A DNA stretch of 42,494 nt from assembly GCF_910578445.1 (NCBI RefSeq), contig NZ_CAJTQC010000025.1, positions 1-42,494 of the forward strand, written 5' to 3'. The notes below the pieces were generated by a model. That model was not told the DNA's origin. It did no database searches and saw only the letters and a program-made list of their open reading frames with translations. Each line of letters starts with the position of its first letter. Within the stretch, counting starts at the first letter, position 1. Positions 8,407 through 17,660 of this stretch are shown piece by piece. Both the position numbers and the translations under genes were made by a program. Origin of the DNA: an uncultured Duncaniella sp. (GTDB taxonomy: Bacteria; Bacteroidota; Bacteroidia; Bacteroidales; Muribaculaceae).

Positions 8407-10086
8407 ATGACTCACAGCGAAATCAGAAATTTCAATTATACACGTCGTTCTACCTGGCCCGTAAGAGTGGGGCAGGTAGAAATCGGCGGTGAAAATCCTA
8501 TCCGTCTTCAGTCCATGACCTCGACCAGCACAATGGACAGTGAGGGATCGGTGGCCCAGATTAAGCGCATCGTCGATGCCGGGGGCGAGATTGTGCGCCT
8601 GACCGCTCAGGGTGTCCGTGAGGCGGAGAATCTTGCCGATATATCCGCACGTCTGCGTGCCGAGGGGATTGACACTCCTCTTGTGGCTGATATTCATTTT
8701 AATCCGCGTGCGGCTTTCGCAGCTGCTTCGAGAGTGGAGAAGGTGCGTATCAATCCCGGAAATTTTGTTGATCCCGGACGTGTATTCAAGAAGATTGACT
8801 ACACCGACGAGGAATATGCGGCTGAGATTGTCAAAATTGAAGAAGGCCTTGTGCCTCTGCTTGACATATGTCGTGAACACTCCACTGCGTTGCGCATCGG
8901 TGTGAACCACGGTTCGCTTTCCGATAGAATCATGAGCCGTTATGGCGACACTCCGGCCGGCATGGTCGAGAGTGCGCTGGAATTTCTGCGTGTGTGTCTC
9001 AAACATGATTTTCGCGATGTCGTGATTTCAATAAAAGCATCGAATGTCGGGGTCATGGTCGAGACAGTCCGCCGTCTTGTGGCGGCGATGGATGCCGAAG
9101 ACATGCACTTTCCGCTCCATCTCGGTGTCACCGAGGCCGGCGATGCGGAAGACGGACGAATCAAATCGGCTGTCGGCATCGGTTCGTTGCTGGCCGACGG
9201 CATCGGCGACACTATCCGTGTCTCACTCAGCGAAGAGCCTGAGTTAGAGATTCCTGTAGCCCGCGCAATCAGCGGATTTATCTCCGGGCTTGCAGATGGG
9301 AAAGAGGTGACGCCACAACCAATGCCGGAGGACTATAATGAATTTTCGCCTGTACGCCGTGTCAGCGTGTGGTCTACGCGTCAGCCTGTCGTAGTCGGGC
9401 TCGACATGAATCCGTCAGATTTCGCGGATGCAGTCACTGTATTGGCTGAGGATGGCCTGTCAGACAAACTTCGTGATGAGTTGGCCGGCGATAGCTCACG
9501 TGTGCTCATCCTTGACAGCAAGGAGGCCAACGCTATCGGGCATATCCGCTCGTTTATGTTTGCGATGATGAACAGCTCTCTGACCAATCCTATCATAATC
9601 CGTCGCGACTACAGCGGTCTGACCGAGGATGATATGATAATCGCGGCTTCCATTGAGCTTGGTTCGGTCCTCCTTGCAGGTTTTGCCGATGGTGTGTGGA
9701 TTGAGTCGGCCGGAGTCACCCGCGAGCGCCTCAATGACATATCCCTTGCCATCCTTCAGGCAACACGCCTGCGCATTTCGAAGACTGAATTCATTTCATG
9801 TCCCGGATGCGGACGCACTCTTTATGACCTCCAGTCGACATTGCGCGACATCAAGGCGGCCACTTCACATCTTAAAGGGTTGAAAATAGGTGTGATGGGC
9901 TGTATCGTAAACGGTCCGGGCGAAATGGCTGACGCCGATTACGGATATGTCGGAGCGGCTGCCGGTAAAATCAGCCTCTACAAAGGCAAGGAGTGTATAG
10001 AGAAAAACATTCCGGCCGCCGATGCCATCGAACGCCTTGTGGCTTTGATTAAGGAAAACGGCGACTGGACAGATAAAGAAGATTGA
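8407..10086 (+). CDS. ispG: 4-hydroxy-3-methylbut-2-en-1-yl diphosphate synthase IspG, long form
   Basis: The enzyme converts MEcPP to HMBPP in the non-mevalonate isoprenoid pathway, using a [4Fe-4S] cluster. The 559-residue protein (from ATG 8407; the frame is open to TTG 8344) starts with a TIM barrel (IRLQSMTSTSTMDSEG, PLVADIHFNPRAA, KVRINPGNF, LRIGVNHGSLSDR). The C-terminal cluster domain has the cysteines in CPGCGRTLYDLQ and GVMGCIVNGPGEMADADYGYVG. It is far longer than the roughly 370-residue E. coli protein because of an inserted middle domain at about residues 270-430, which is normal for Bacteroidota, Chlamydiae and plants. It lies between purE and ribD with short gaps. Confidence 0.95.
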   Translation: MTHSEIRNFNYTRRSTWPVRVGQVEIGGENPIRLQSMTSTSTMDSEGSVAQIKRIVDAGGEIVRLTAQGVREAENLADISARLRAEGIDTPLVADIHFNPRAAFAAASRVEKVRINPGNFVDPGRVFKKIDYTDEEYAAEIVKIEEGLVPLLDICREHSTALRIGVNHGSLSDRIMSRYGDTPAGMVESALEFLRVCLKHDFRDVVISIKASNVGVMVETVRRLVAAMDAEDMHFPLHLGVTEAGDAEDGRIKSAVGIGSLLADGIGDTIRVSLSEEPELEIPVARAISGFISGLADGKEVTPQPMPEDYNEFSPVRRVSVWSTRQPVVVGLDMNPSDFADAVTVLAEDGLSDKLRDELAGDSSRVLILDSKEANAIGHIRSFMFAMMNSSLTNPIIIRRDYSGLTEDDMIIAASIELGSVLLAGFADGVWIESAGVTRERLNDISLAILQATRLRISKTEFISCPGCGRTLYDLQSTLRDIKAATSHLKGLKIGVMGCIVNGPGEMADADYGYVGAAAGKISLYKGKECIEKNIPAADAIERLVALIKENGDWTDKED

Positions 10087-10132
10087 ACCACGGTCACGCA
10101 CCGTGAGCCGGTTAAATTTTTATTTTTGAAGC

Positions 10133-11095
10133 ATGGAGACTGACGAGAAATACATGCGTCGTGCCTTGGAGCTGGCACGTCACGGAGAACTTGATGCCTC
10201 ACCCAATCCTATGGTCGGCGCAGTGATTGTCGACCGTTCCGGCAGGATAATAGGTGAGGGCTGGCATCGTCGGTGTGGCGAAGGTCATGCCGAGGTCAAT
10301 GCCGTGGCTTCGGTCAGAAACAAGGATTTGCTGAAAGATGCGACGATGTATGTCACTCTTGAACCGTGTTCCCACTACGGGAAAACACCTCCGTGTGCCG
10401 ATATGATTGTCGAAAATGGGATTCCGCGTGTCGTCATCGGCACGCTCGACCCATTTGCGAAAGTCGCGGGGCGCGGAGTCGCCAAGCTGCTTGACGCCGG
10501 AGTCGAGGTGATGACCGGAATGCTTGAGGAAGAGTGCCGTGAACTTAACCGCAAGTTCATGACCGCCCACGGTCTACAGCGCCCTTACATCACATTGAAA
10601 TGGGCACAGAGCGCCGACGGATTTATCGACGGACACATCTCCACGCCTCTTAATTCAATGCTCGTCCACAAGCTTCGTGCCACACACGACGCGATTCTCA
10701 TCGGGAGCGGGACTGCGCTTGCCGATAATCCGACCCTGACGACCCGTCTCTATGCCGGAAAATCGCCTGTCAAAGTCGTGTTTGACCGTCGGAAGCGTGT
10801 CACGGCAGACATGCTGATGTTTTCAGATGGCGAAGTAATTGTCATTGATGGCGGGACCTCGCTTGCCGAGGCAATGCACACCTTATATAATAAAGGTATA
10901 AGTTCGGTGCTTGTCGAAGGCGGGGCGCAGATTATCGGCTCGTTTTTCAATGACGGCCTTTGGGACGAAATCAGGGTGGAGGTTTCGCCAAAGCCTATTG
11001 ACGGAAAAATAAAAGCTCCATCACTTCCAGAAACAGACATAATTCCAGATATCCGGGTCGTTGACGGCCATAAAATAATTAGTTATAAAAGATGA
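10133..11095 (+). CDS. ribD: Bifunctional riboflavin deaminase/reductase RibD
   Basis: This 320-residue protein carries out the second and third steps of riboflavin synthesis. The N-terminal cytidine-deaminase-like domain (residues about 1-145) shows the zinc ligands in GHAEVNAV and EPCSHYGKTPPCADM. The C-terminal reductase domain (about 146-320) starts YITLKWAQSADGFIDG, contains LIGSGTALADNPTLTTR, and has the VLVEGGAQIIGSFF motif. The reductase part is a little shorter than in E. coli, which is usual for this group. The 46-base gap after ispG holds a small hairpin (10089-10105, 6-bp stem) without a U-tract. The stop overlaps the next start as ATGA, so RibD and the acetyltransferase are probably coupled. 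Confidence 0.93.
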   Translation: METDEKYMRRALELARHGELDASPNPMVGAVIVDRSGRIIGEGWHRRCGEGHAEVNAVASVRNKDLLKDATMYVTLEPCSHYGKTPPCADMIVENGIPRVVIGTLDPFAKVAGRGVAKLLDAGVEVMTGMLEEECRELNRKFMTAHGLQRPYITLKWAQSADGFIDGHISTPLNSMLVHKLRATHDAILIGSGTALADNPTLTTRLYAGKSPVKVVFDRRKRVTADMLMFSDGEVIVIDGGTSLAEAMHTLYNKGISSVLVEGGAQIIGSFFNDGLWDEIRVEVSPKPIDGKIKAPSLPETDIIPDIRVVDGHKIISYKR

Positions 11096-11661
11096 AAATT
11101 GTAGAAGCACGCAAAGAGGATGCACAGCTGATCGCGCGTTCGGTAATGGACGCCGTCGGCAAAGAAATCTGTCAGAGTCTCGCCGGCGAACATCACAGCC
11201 TCGATGATGTCGAAGGCATGTTCACCCGTCTGGCTGAGCGCGATGACAGCCAGTATAGCTATATCAACACACTCGTAGCTGTTGACGATGACGGCAAAGC
11301 TGTCGGTGTGTGCGTCGGTTACGACGGAGCGAAGCTTGATGAACTTCGCAAACCGTTTTTCGAGGCCGTCAGACAGGAACTTGGCAAAGACATGGGTGAT
11401 GTCGAAGACGAGACCGATTCCTCGGAGTTCTATCTTGACACCCTTGCGGTCCTTCCGGAATATCGCGGTCGCGGAATAGCATCGCAGCTGTTGAAGGCAT
11501 CTGTCAGCCGGGCTGCATCTATAGGCAAACCGGCCGGGCTGCTCGTCGACAAGGATAACGTCAATGCACGCCGTCTTTATGAAAGGGTCGGTTTCACTCA
11601 GGTCGGTGAACGTCCATTCTGCTATGTACTGATGGATCATCTGCAGTATACAGGCGAATGA
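11092..11661 (+). CDS. GNAT-family N-acetyltransferase
   Basis: The 189-residue protein ends in a clear GNAT fold. The acetyl-CoA-binding signature is YLDTLAVLPEYRGRGIASQLL at about residues 116-136, and NVNARRLYERVGFTQVGE follows. The N-terminal half is helical and acidic and may form the acceptor site. The substrate is not evident; family members acetylate amino acids, polyamines, antibiotics or protein N-termini. It overlaps ribD and dacB by four bases on each side (ATGA at both junctions), so it belongs to the same transcription unit. Confidence 0.85.
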   Translation: MKIVEARKEDAQLIARSVMDAVGKEICQSLAGEHHSLDDVEGMFTRLAERDDSQYSYINTLVAVDDDGKAVGVCVGYDGAKLDELRKPFFEAVRQELGKDMGDVEDETDSSEFYLDTLAVLPEYRGRGIASQLLKASVSRAASIGKPAGLLVDKDNVNARRLYERVGFTQVGERPFCYVLMDHLQYTGE

Positions 11662-13067
11662 TAATCCTACAGAAAATACGGGCGGTGATTGCGTTGTCAT
11701 TCATCGCCTGCTCGGCTTTGGCCTATGCCTTCCCGCTGAATGTACATGGTCTCGACACACTGAACACGGCTATTCTTATACGCGACCTCCGTTTCGGTCA
11801 TGACATCGTGTCGGAAAACATTGACCGTTCGCTGATACCTGCTTCTGTCATGAAATCTGTGACAGTGGCCTCGATGCTTAATCTTGCCGACCCTCAGGAA
11901 CGGTTCGCTACTCCTGTCGTGGCGGCCGGTTCAATCTGTGACGGTGTGCTGGATGGAAATATTGTGGTGAAAGTGTGTGGAGACCCCACAATCGAGTCGC
12001 AGTTCCTTCCCGAAACACAGGGCTTTGCCGACAGTATCGCTGCTGCGGTGCGTCGCATGGGCATATCAAAAATACGTGGAAACGTGGTTATCGACGAATC
12101 CGACTTCCCCGATGCGACCACACCTCCGGGATGGATGGACGAGGATATTCCGTGGTATTACGGCGCTCGCCTTCAGGGCGCTAATTTCCGCGACAACCGT
12201 TTCCGTCTCCGCTATCCGTCAAAAAAGACCGATCCGTTTGTCCCTGACCTGAAATTCAGTGTGGTCAAAGGCAGGGGAAGCAAGATTGACCGCAAGGATG
12301 GTTCGGAAACATTCCTCGTGAGGGGGACGCGTGCGATCAACGACATATTCTCGATGCCATATCCGCGCAAGGCAATGAGCTATGAGATTGTCTCGACGCT
12401 GAAGCAGGCCGGAGTCGAGGTGGCAGGGCAAAATGTGAGTCCTTCGCCGGAAGAGACTGAGATTTATGTCCATCACTCCTCGCCGTTCGGCGAAATCATG
12501 CAGAGTCTCATGTTTCGTTCCGACAATCTTATGGCCGAAGGTATGCTACGTGCGCTTACTCCCGGCGGCACTCGTGCCGATGCGATAATGGAGGAACAGG
12601 CCGTATGGTCGATGGCCGGAATAAGCGCCCATGGAATCAATATCGTGGATGGCAGCGGACTTTCACGCGACAACCGTCTGACGGCAAGATTCCTTGGAGA
12701 TGTCTATACTTACATGGCCACAGATTCGTTTTCAAACGACTATCTGATTCTTTTCCCGAAAGCCGGGTTTGACGGAACGATGAAAAATTTTCTTGTCTCG
12801 ACACCTTTAGCCGGACGCGTGGCCATGAAAACCGGGTCAATGAAAGGTGTGCAGAGCTATGGAGGCTATCTTTTTGATGAAAACGGCTTCCCGACACATG
12901 TAATGGTGTTTATGGCCAATAATTTCAGATGTAGCCGTGCGGCTCTGAAAAAAGAGATTGAACGTTTGTTATTAGAAAAATTTAATGTAAGTTTGCAGAT
13001 TGAAAACCCAATAGAAGCAGACGACCAAGAAAACAATGATGAACAAAGACTTGACCGGACTACTTAA
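11658..13067 (+). CDS. dacB: D-alanyl-D-alanine carboxypeptidase/endopeptidase, PBP4 (DacB) type
   Basis: The 469-residue product has a signal peptide (residues about 1-24, ending ALAYA) and should act in the periplasm on peptidoglycan cross-links. The three penicillin-binding motifs are present: SVMK with the nucleophile Ser63 and Lys66, SDN at 288-290, and KTG at 391-393. DGSGLSRDN near 331 is typical of PBP4. The large insertion between SxxK and SxN (about 220 residues) also fits class C PBPs such as DacB. The last 32 bases overlap the next gene in another frame. The tail after residue 440 is polar and probably disordered, which may be a result of that overlap. Confidence 0.9.
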   Translation: MIILQKIRAVIALSFIACSALAYAFPLNVHGLDTLNTAILIRDLRFGHDIVSENIDRSLIPASVMKSVTVASMLNLADPQERFATPVVAAGSICDGVLDGNIVVKVCGDPTIESQFLPETQGFADSIAAAVRRMGISKIRGNVVIDESDFPDATTPPGWMDEDIPWYYGARLQGANFRDNRFRLRYPSKKTDPFVPDLKFSVVKGRGSKIDRKDGSETFLVRGTRAINDIFSMPYPRKAMSYEIVSTLKQAGVEVAGQNVSPSPEETEIYVHHSSPFGEIMQSLMFRSDNLMAEGMLRALTPGGTRADAIMEEQAVWSMAGISAHGINIVDGSGLSRDNRLTARFLGDVYTYMATDSFSNDYLILFPKAGFDGTMKNFLVSTPLAGRVAMKTGSMKGVQSYGGYLFDENGFPTHVMVFMANNFRCSRAALKKEIERLLLEKFNVSLQIENPIEADDQENNDEQRLDRTT

Positions 13068-13767
13068 TCTGGCCTACGAAATAGAAGGCTTGTTGATGCT
13101 CCACATCAGCCGTGGCGAGGAGACGAGCCCGGAAATGGAACATCTTCTTATTGCTAAGGCTGAGAAGCTTTTGGCCGGACTGACGTCCGACAACAGTGTA
13201 GACGATGCGCAGGCCATCTCACAAAAAGATGAAATTGTCTCCACTCCGACAGAGGCCGTTGCCTCATGCACTGAAGTTCCTGCCGTCGAAGTAGATAATT
13301 CCGCTGTTGAGGTTGAAGAACCTGTCGAGACCTCCGCACCGGTTATCGAGTGCAAGATGACTGACGGTTGTGAGTCAGAGAAGTCTGATGAGGCAGCTGT
13401 AGAGACAGCGGATGCCGACGCTGAGGCTGTGGCCGAAAGCGCCGTGGCCGAGGAGGCAGCCGATGCCGATGTGACGGTGACGACAGTCAATGATACACTT
13501 GGGGCAGAGACTCAGCTGACTCTCGATGAAAAACTTGCGCGTGAGCGTGCGTCGGACATCTCGAAAGCCTTCACTCTCAATGACCGTTTCCGTTTCCGCA
13601 GGGAGCTATTCCGTAATTCCGATGAGGAATTCCGTGAGACACTCGAAGCCATCGGAAGCATGGCGGATATGGATGAGGCGGAGGATTATTTCTTTAATGA
13701 TCTCTGTTGGGATGCCTCCGACCCTGTTGTCAAGGAGTTTATGGCTATAGTCGCCAAACATTTCTGA
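13036..13767 (+). CDS. Acidic protein of unknown function with conserved ends
   Basis: I do not recognise a named family. The 243-residue protein has a helical N-terminus (about 1-55), a long Glu/Ala/Val/Asp-rich middle (about 55-165) that looks unstructured, and a structured C-terminus starting LARERASDISKAFTLNDRFRFRRELFRNSDEEFRE and ending near FMAIVAKHF. The folded C-terminal segment, FRRELFxNSDEEFxETL, looks like one I have seen in Bacteroidota hypothetical proteins. No signal peptide or membrane segment is seen, so it is probably cytoplasmic. The start overlaps dacB by 32 bases (ATG at 13036 or 13039), and rsmI begins 8 bases after its stop. Translational coupling on both sides is likely. 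Function is unknown. Confidence 0.75.
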   Translation: MMNKDLTGLLNLAYEIEGLLMLHISRGEETSPEMEHLLIAKAEKLLAGLTSDNSVDDAQAISQKDEIVSTPTEAVASCTEVPAVEVDNSAVEVEEPVETSAPVIECKMTDGCESEKSDEAAVETADADAEAVAESAVAEEAADADVTVTTVNDTLGAETQLTLDEKLARERASDISKAFTLNDRFRFRRELFRNSDEEFRETLEAIGSMADMDEAEDYFFNDLCWDASDPVVKEFMAIVAKHF

Positions 13768-13775
13768 AAGGACGC

Positions 13776-14489
13776 ATGGGTAAATTATATATAGTGCCGA
13801 CACCGGTCGGAAATATGGCCGACATGACTCCGCGCGCCGTCGAGGTGCTGAGGACATGTGACCGCATATATGCCGAGGACACGCGCACATCGGGCGTGTT
13901 GCTCCGCCATTTTGACATATCGACTCCATGTTCGAGCCATCACAAGTTCAACGAGCACACGACAGTGCGCCCGATAATCGAACAGCTCATGGGCGGCGAA
14001 AACGTGGCGCTGATATCCGATGCCGGCACTCCCGGCATCAGTGACCCCGGTTTCCTCCTGACACGTGAGTGTCGACGCGAGGGGATTGAAGTCGAGACCC
14101 TTCCCGGACCTACCGCATTTGTCCCGGCCCTTGTCAATTCGGGACTCCCGACCGACCGCTTCACATTCGAAGGTTTCCTGCCTCCGAAAAAGGGACGGCA
14201 GACGCGCATAGACAGAATCGCTGCCAGTGACTGCACCTCGATTGTCTACGAATCGCCGCTGCGCCTTGTCAAAACGCTCGAACAGTTTGCCGAGGCCTGT
14301 GGGCGCGACAGGGCTGCATCCGTGTCGCGTGAGATTTCAAAGCTCCACAACACGACAGTCAATGGCACTTTGGGAGAACTCGTGGAATATTTTGGACAAA
14401 ACATTCCGCGAGGAGAAATTGTTATAGTGATAGGCGCTCAGGAAAGCGCCGGACCTAAGGTCCATAAAAACAAGTATAAAGACGCATAA
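13776..14489 (+). CDS. rsmI: 16S rRNA (cytidine-1402-2'-O)-methyltransferase RsmI
   Basis: RsmI methylates the 2' hydroxyl of C1402 in the ribosomal decoding centre. The 237-residue product starts MGKLYIVPTPVGNMADMTPRA, the usual RsmI beginning, and shows AEDTRTSG, ALISDAGTPGISDPG, LPGPTAFVPALVNSGL, FEGFLPPKKGR and YESPLRL. The frame is open upstream to 13707, inside the acidic gene, but ATG 13776 sits right before the conserved N-terminus. It is somewhat shorter than the E. coli protein (about 286 residues), which carries an extra C-terminal part; the short form is common in Bacteroidota. Confidence 0.93.
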   Translation: MGKLYIVPTPVGNMADMTPRAVEVLRTCDRIYAEDTRTSGVLLRHFDISTPCSSHHKFNEHTTVRPIIEQLMGGENVALISDAGTPGISDPGFLLTRECRREGIEVETLPGPTAFVPALVNSGLPTDRFTFEGFLPPKKGRQTRIDRIAASDCTSIVYESPLRLVKTLEQFAEACGRDRAASVSREISKLHNTTVNGTLGELVEYFGQNIPRGEIVIVIGAQESAGPKVHKNKYKDA

Positions 14490-14515
14490 AAATTCACACA
14501 TCAACTACGAAATTT

Positions 14516-15394
14516 ATGAAAAAGATCGCGACATTGGCAGTCATAGCAGCTGCAATCCTCTCTTCATGCAATGGAGGTAAACTCCGCGAAGCAGAAGCCC
14601 AGAACGAACAACTCAAAGGCGACCTTCGTGAGACACTCGCCACTCAGGACAGTCTTCTCGTGCTTGTAAATGATATTTCCGACGGCATGTCACAGATCAA
14701 GGATCTGGAAAAAATCATCGCCACTCCCGGTTCGCTCGGAGAGTCAGCCTCACGAAAGGAACAAATCAAGAACGACATGATCGCTATCCAGCAGGCGCTT
14801 CAGGAACGTCGTCAGCGTCTCGAAGAGCTGGAGAAGAAACTTGCGGCAGCCGGTGGCGAAAGCTCTACACTCAAGCGCACCGTCTCCAACCTAAAAGCCC
14901 AGATTGCAGAGCAGCAGACCGAAATCGCCACTCTGACCAATCAGCTTGCAAGCGCCAATATCAAGATTGAAGAGCTGAGCGCACAGGTGACAAGTCTTGA
15001 CGCCGCCAACGATTCGCTCAACATCGGTCTTAATGCCGAACGCGAGCAGAAGCAGGCCGCTGAAGAGGCCGCTACTGCCGCCGACAAAGAGCTCAACACC
15101 ATATATTATGCCATCGGTACAGGAAAGGAACTTAAGGAAAAGAAGATTCTTGAATCAGGTTTCCTCCGCAAGACCAAGGTTATGAAGGGTGATTTTGACA
15201 AGAATTACTTCACCACCGCCGACCGCCGTGAGCTGACTCAGATTCCGACTCACAGCAAGAAGGCAAAAATCATGACTTCCCAGCCCAAGGACTCGTATTC
15301 GATTGTTGACGAAAACGGTCAGAAGGTCATCAGAATTACCAATCCTGAAAAGTTCTGGCAGCTTTCAAACTTCCTTGTGATTGAAGTCGACTGA
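14516..15394 (+). CDS. Coiled-coil lipoprotein
   Basis: The 292-residue product has a lipoprotein signal with lipobox ILSSC (Cys18) and so should be anchored in a cell-envelope membrane. Residues about 25-205 are dominated by Glu/Gln/Lys/Leu heptads and form a long coiled coil, broken near residue 75 by a Pro-Gly-containing loop (ATPGSLGES). The C-terminal part, about 205-292, is a small folded domain ending KFWQLSNFLVIEVD. I recognise the type from Bacteroidota genomes, where such proteins have no assigned role. A structural role such as tethering the outer membrane or spacing periplasmic partners is possible but is inference. It follows rsmI by 26 bases. Confidence 0.8.
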   Translation: MKKIATLAVIAAAILSSCNGGKLREAEAQNEQLKGDLRETLATQDSLLVLVNDISDGMSQIKDLEKIIATPGSLGESASRKEQIKNDMIAIQQALQERRQRLEELEKKLAAAGGESSTLKRTVSNLKAQIAEQQTEIATLTNQLASANIKIEELSAQVTSLDAANDSLNIGLNAEREQKQAAEEAATAADKELNTIYYAIGTGKELKEKKILESGFLRKTKVMKGDFDKNYFTTADRRELTQIPTHSKKAKIMTSQPKDSYSIVDENGQKVIRITNPEKFWQLSNFLVIEVD

Positions 15395-15466
15395 TATTTT
15401 ATGGCTCTCCTCAAAAACTCTCTCCAAACAAAACACACAGATTATATTACATTTTTTCATACTTGC

Positions 15467-15494
15467 ATCGGGGGTTTCGGCTCCCGATTCTTTT
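15467..15494 (+). terminator. Intrinsic terminator after the coiled-coil lipoprotein gene
   Basis: An 8-position stem with one mismatch (15467-15474 with 15481-15488) has the loop TTTCGG and is followed by a pyrimidine/T-rich tail. It closes the ribD-to-lipoprotein run before the pullulanase gene. Confidence 0.65.
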
Positions 15495-15521
15495 CACTTT
15501 TAATTAATACCATTTCCAACA

Positions 15522-17522
15522 ATGAACCAAGGATTATCAATCGTGACAATGCTTGCACTCGGCACGGCTTCTGCCGTTGCGGCTCAGAATGCCGATGCCG
15601 TATTTAAGACTTATCCCGCCTATGGTGGCGAAGACCTTGAACTGACAGTCAATGACAGTGGTACGCACTGGCGTCTGTGGTCGCCGGCGGCCGAGGGCGC
15701 ACGCGTCATTATTTACCCTACGGGCGTCAACACCTCCGCAACCGATACGATTGCCATGACTCGTGGCGAAAGCGGGACGTGGGTGGCCAATGTCCCTGAA
15801 AAACTCTATGGCAAATTCTATACATTCTCGATTCTCGACAAGGGCAAATGGCTTGACGAGACTCCCGGTGTGTGGGCCAAGGCTGTAGGAGTCAACGGCA
15901 ATCGTGCCGCCATTATTGATTTCGCTAAAACAAACCCTGAAGGGTGGAATCTTGACAAAGGTCCTGCAATCAAGCATATCAATGATGCTGTCATCTATGA
16001 GATGCACCACCGCGACTTTTCGGTACATCCATCGTCGGGCATCGCTGCCAAGGGCAAGTTTATTGCAATGACCGAGGAGGCCACCCGTTCGCCAAAGGGC
16101 GACAAAACAGGTATCGACCATCTGAAGGAACTCGGTGTGACACATGTCCATATCCTCCCGTCCTATGACTACAACAGTGTCGACGAAGCCAACCTCCCGG
16201 CTAATACCTATAACTGGGGCTATGATCCCCAGAACTACAATGCGCCTGAAGGCTCTTATTCTACCAATCCTTCAGATCCATCGACACGTGTCATGGAGAT
16301 GAAAGAGATGGTCAAGGCGTTCCATGACAACGGTATCGGTGTGATAATGGACGTGGTCTATAACCATACGGCTGAAAACGACGGTTCGAACTTTTCGCTG
16401 ACCGCTCCCGGCTACTATTACCGTCACCGTCAGGACGGAAGCTATAGCGACGCTTCCGGCTGTGGCAACGAGACAGCATCTGATCGCCAGCAGATGCGTG
16501 ATTTCATAATCAATTCAGTGAAATACTGGGCTAAGGAATATCATATCGACGGATTCCGTTTCGACCTTATGGCTATCCATGACATCGAGACCATGAACGA
16601 GGTTGCAGCGGCTCTCAAGGAAATCAATCCCGACATTTTTGTCTATGGCGAAGGCTGGACCGCAGGCGATTCGCCACTGCCTGTCGAAAAGCGCGCACTT
16701 AAGGAAAATGTTGCAAAGATGCCGCAGATAGCAGTCTTCAGCGATGATATCCGCGACGCTATCAAGGGACATTATACCGATGCTTCCGACCGAGGGTTCG
16801 CCACCGGCAAGCCTGGCCTTGAAGAGACCGTGAAAATCGGTATCGTCGGGGCTACCGCACATCCGCAGGTCGACTATTCGAAGGGCAACAACTCGAAATT
16901 CCCTTATGCCTCAGCTCCGACACAGATTATAAATTATGTGTCGTGTCACGACGACCTCATGCTCACCGACAAGCTCCGCAAGTCGATGCCCGACGCAACC
17001 GACGCTGAACGTCAGCGTGCGGCTCGTCTTGCGCAGACAATCGTGCTGACTTCGCAGGGAACACCTTTCATTTTTGCCGGTGAAGAAATTTTCCGCGATA
17101 AGAAGGGAGTCCATAATTCCTACAAGTCGCCCGACTCCATCAATGCCATAGACTGGAATCTGAAGCATGACAATGCCGGCCAGTTCAACTACTACAAGGA
17201 GCTTATCAGACTTCGCAAAGAGCATCCGGCTTTCCGCATGACAACTGCCGAACAGGTGCAGAAATATCTGAAGTTTGACGATGTCAAAGAGCCTAACCTG
17301 ATTTCATATTCATTGACCGGCAATGCCAACGGTGATGAATGGAAGGAAATCAAACTCGTGTTCAACGGGGCTGACGAGCCACGCGAAGTGAAAATTCCCA
17401 AAGGCAACTGGACCGTGATAGCCGAAGACGGCAATATCAATGCCGACGGACTCAGAGCTGCGAAAGGTGGCAAAATGACAGTCGCCCCGCGTTCAGCCTT
17501 GATTCTCGCCCTGACAAAGTAA
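15522..17522 (+). CDS. pulA: Secreted type I pullulanase (GH13)
   Basis: The enzyme cuts alpha-1,6 branch bonds in pullulan and limit dextrins. The 666-residue protein has a signal peptide (MNQGLSIVTMLALGTASAVAAQ), so it acts in the periplasm or at the surface. A beta-sandwich domain (about 40-140, THWRLWSPAAEGARVIIY) precedes the GH13 barrel. The pullulanase signature YNWGYDPQNYNAPEGSYS is present near residue 230. Catalytic regions are visible: DVVYNHT at 277, GFRFDLM with nucleophile Asp348, YGEGW with acid/base Glu377, and CHDD with Asp477. A C-terminal beta domain follows. No SusC/SusD pair is adjacent, so it is not in a classic starch utilisation locus here. It is flanked by a terminator upstream and a long hairpin downstream, so it is probably monocistronic. 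Confidence 0.93.
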   Translation: MNQGLSIVTMLALGTASAVAAQNADAVFKTYPAYGGEDLELTVNDSGTHWRLWSPAAEGARVIIYPTGVNTSATDTIAMTRGESGTWVANVPEKLYGKFYTFSILDKGKWLDETPGVWAKAVGVNGNRAAIIDFAKTNPEGWNLDKGPAIKHINDAVIYEMHHRDFSVHPSSGIAAKGKFIAMTEEATRSPKGDKTGIDHLKELGVTHVHILPSYDYNSVDEANLPANTYNWGYDPQNYNAPEGSYSTNPSDPSTRVMEMKEMVKAFHDNGIGVIMDVVYNHTAENDGSNFSLTAPGYYYRHRQDGSYSDASGCGNETASDRQQMRDFIINSVKYWAKEYHIDGFRFDLMAIHDIETMNEVAAALKEINPDIFVYGEGWTAGDSPLPVEKRALKENVAKMPQIAVFSDDIRDAIKGHYTDASDRGFATGKPGLEETVKIGIVGATAHPQVDYSKGNNSKFPYASAPTQIINYVSCHDDLMLTDKLRKSMPDATDAERQRAARLAQTIVLTSQGTPFIFAGEEIFRDKKGVHNSYKSPDSINAIDWNLKHDNAGQFNYYKELIRLRKEHPAFRMTTAEQVQKYLKFDDVKEPNLISYSLTGNANGDEWKEIKLVFNGADEPREVKIPKGNWTVIAEDGNINADGLRAAKGGKMTVAPRSALILALTK

Positions 17523-17575
17523 GAGACTGTTTAAAAATAAACAATTTAAAAGCCTCTAAGGGAAACGGACTTTCT

Positions 17576-17660
17576 TAAACAACAAAACAACAGATTTTGC
17601 CTCCTAATCAACGGATACGACTCCTGATTAACAGGCTAAAATCTGTTGTTTTGTTGTTTA
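17576..17660 (+). terminator. Very long intergenic hairpin after the pullulanase gene
   Basis: A perfect 23-bp inverted repeat (17576-17598 with 17638-17660) is extended inward by GCCT/AGGC and TAATCA/TGATTA with small bulges, leaving a loop of about 14 bases. The 3' arm ends in TTTTGTTGTTTATTG. It may terminate both strands or protect the mRNA end; no clean U-tract is seen. Confidence 0.5.

Noticed and set aside
10089..10105. Terminator between ispG and ribD
   Set aside because: The stem is only 6 bp and no U-tract follows; it is too weak to call.
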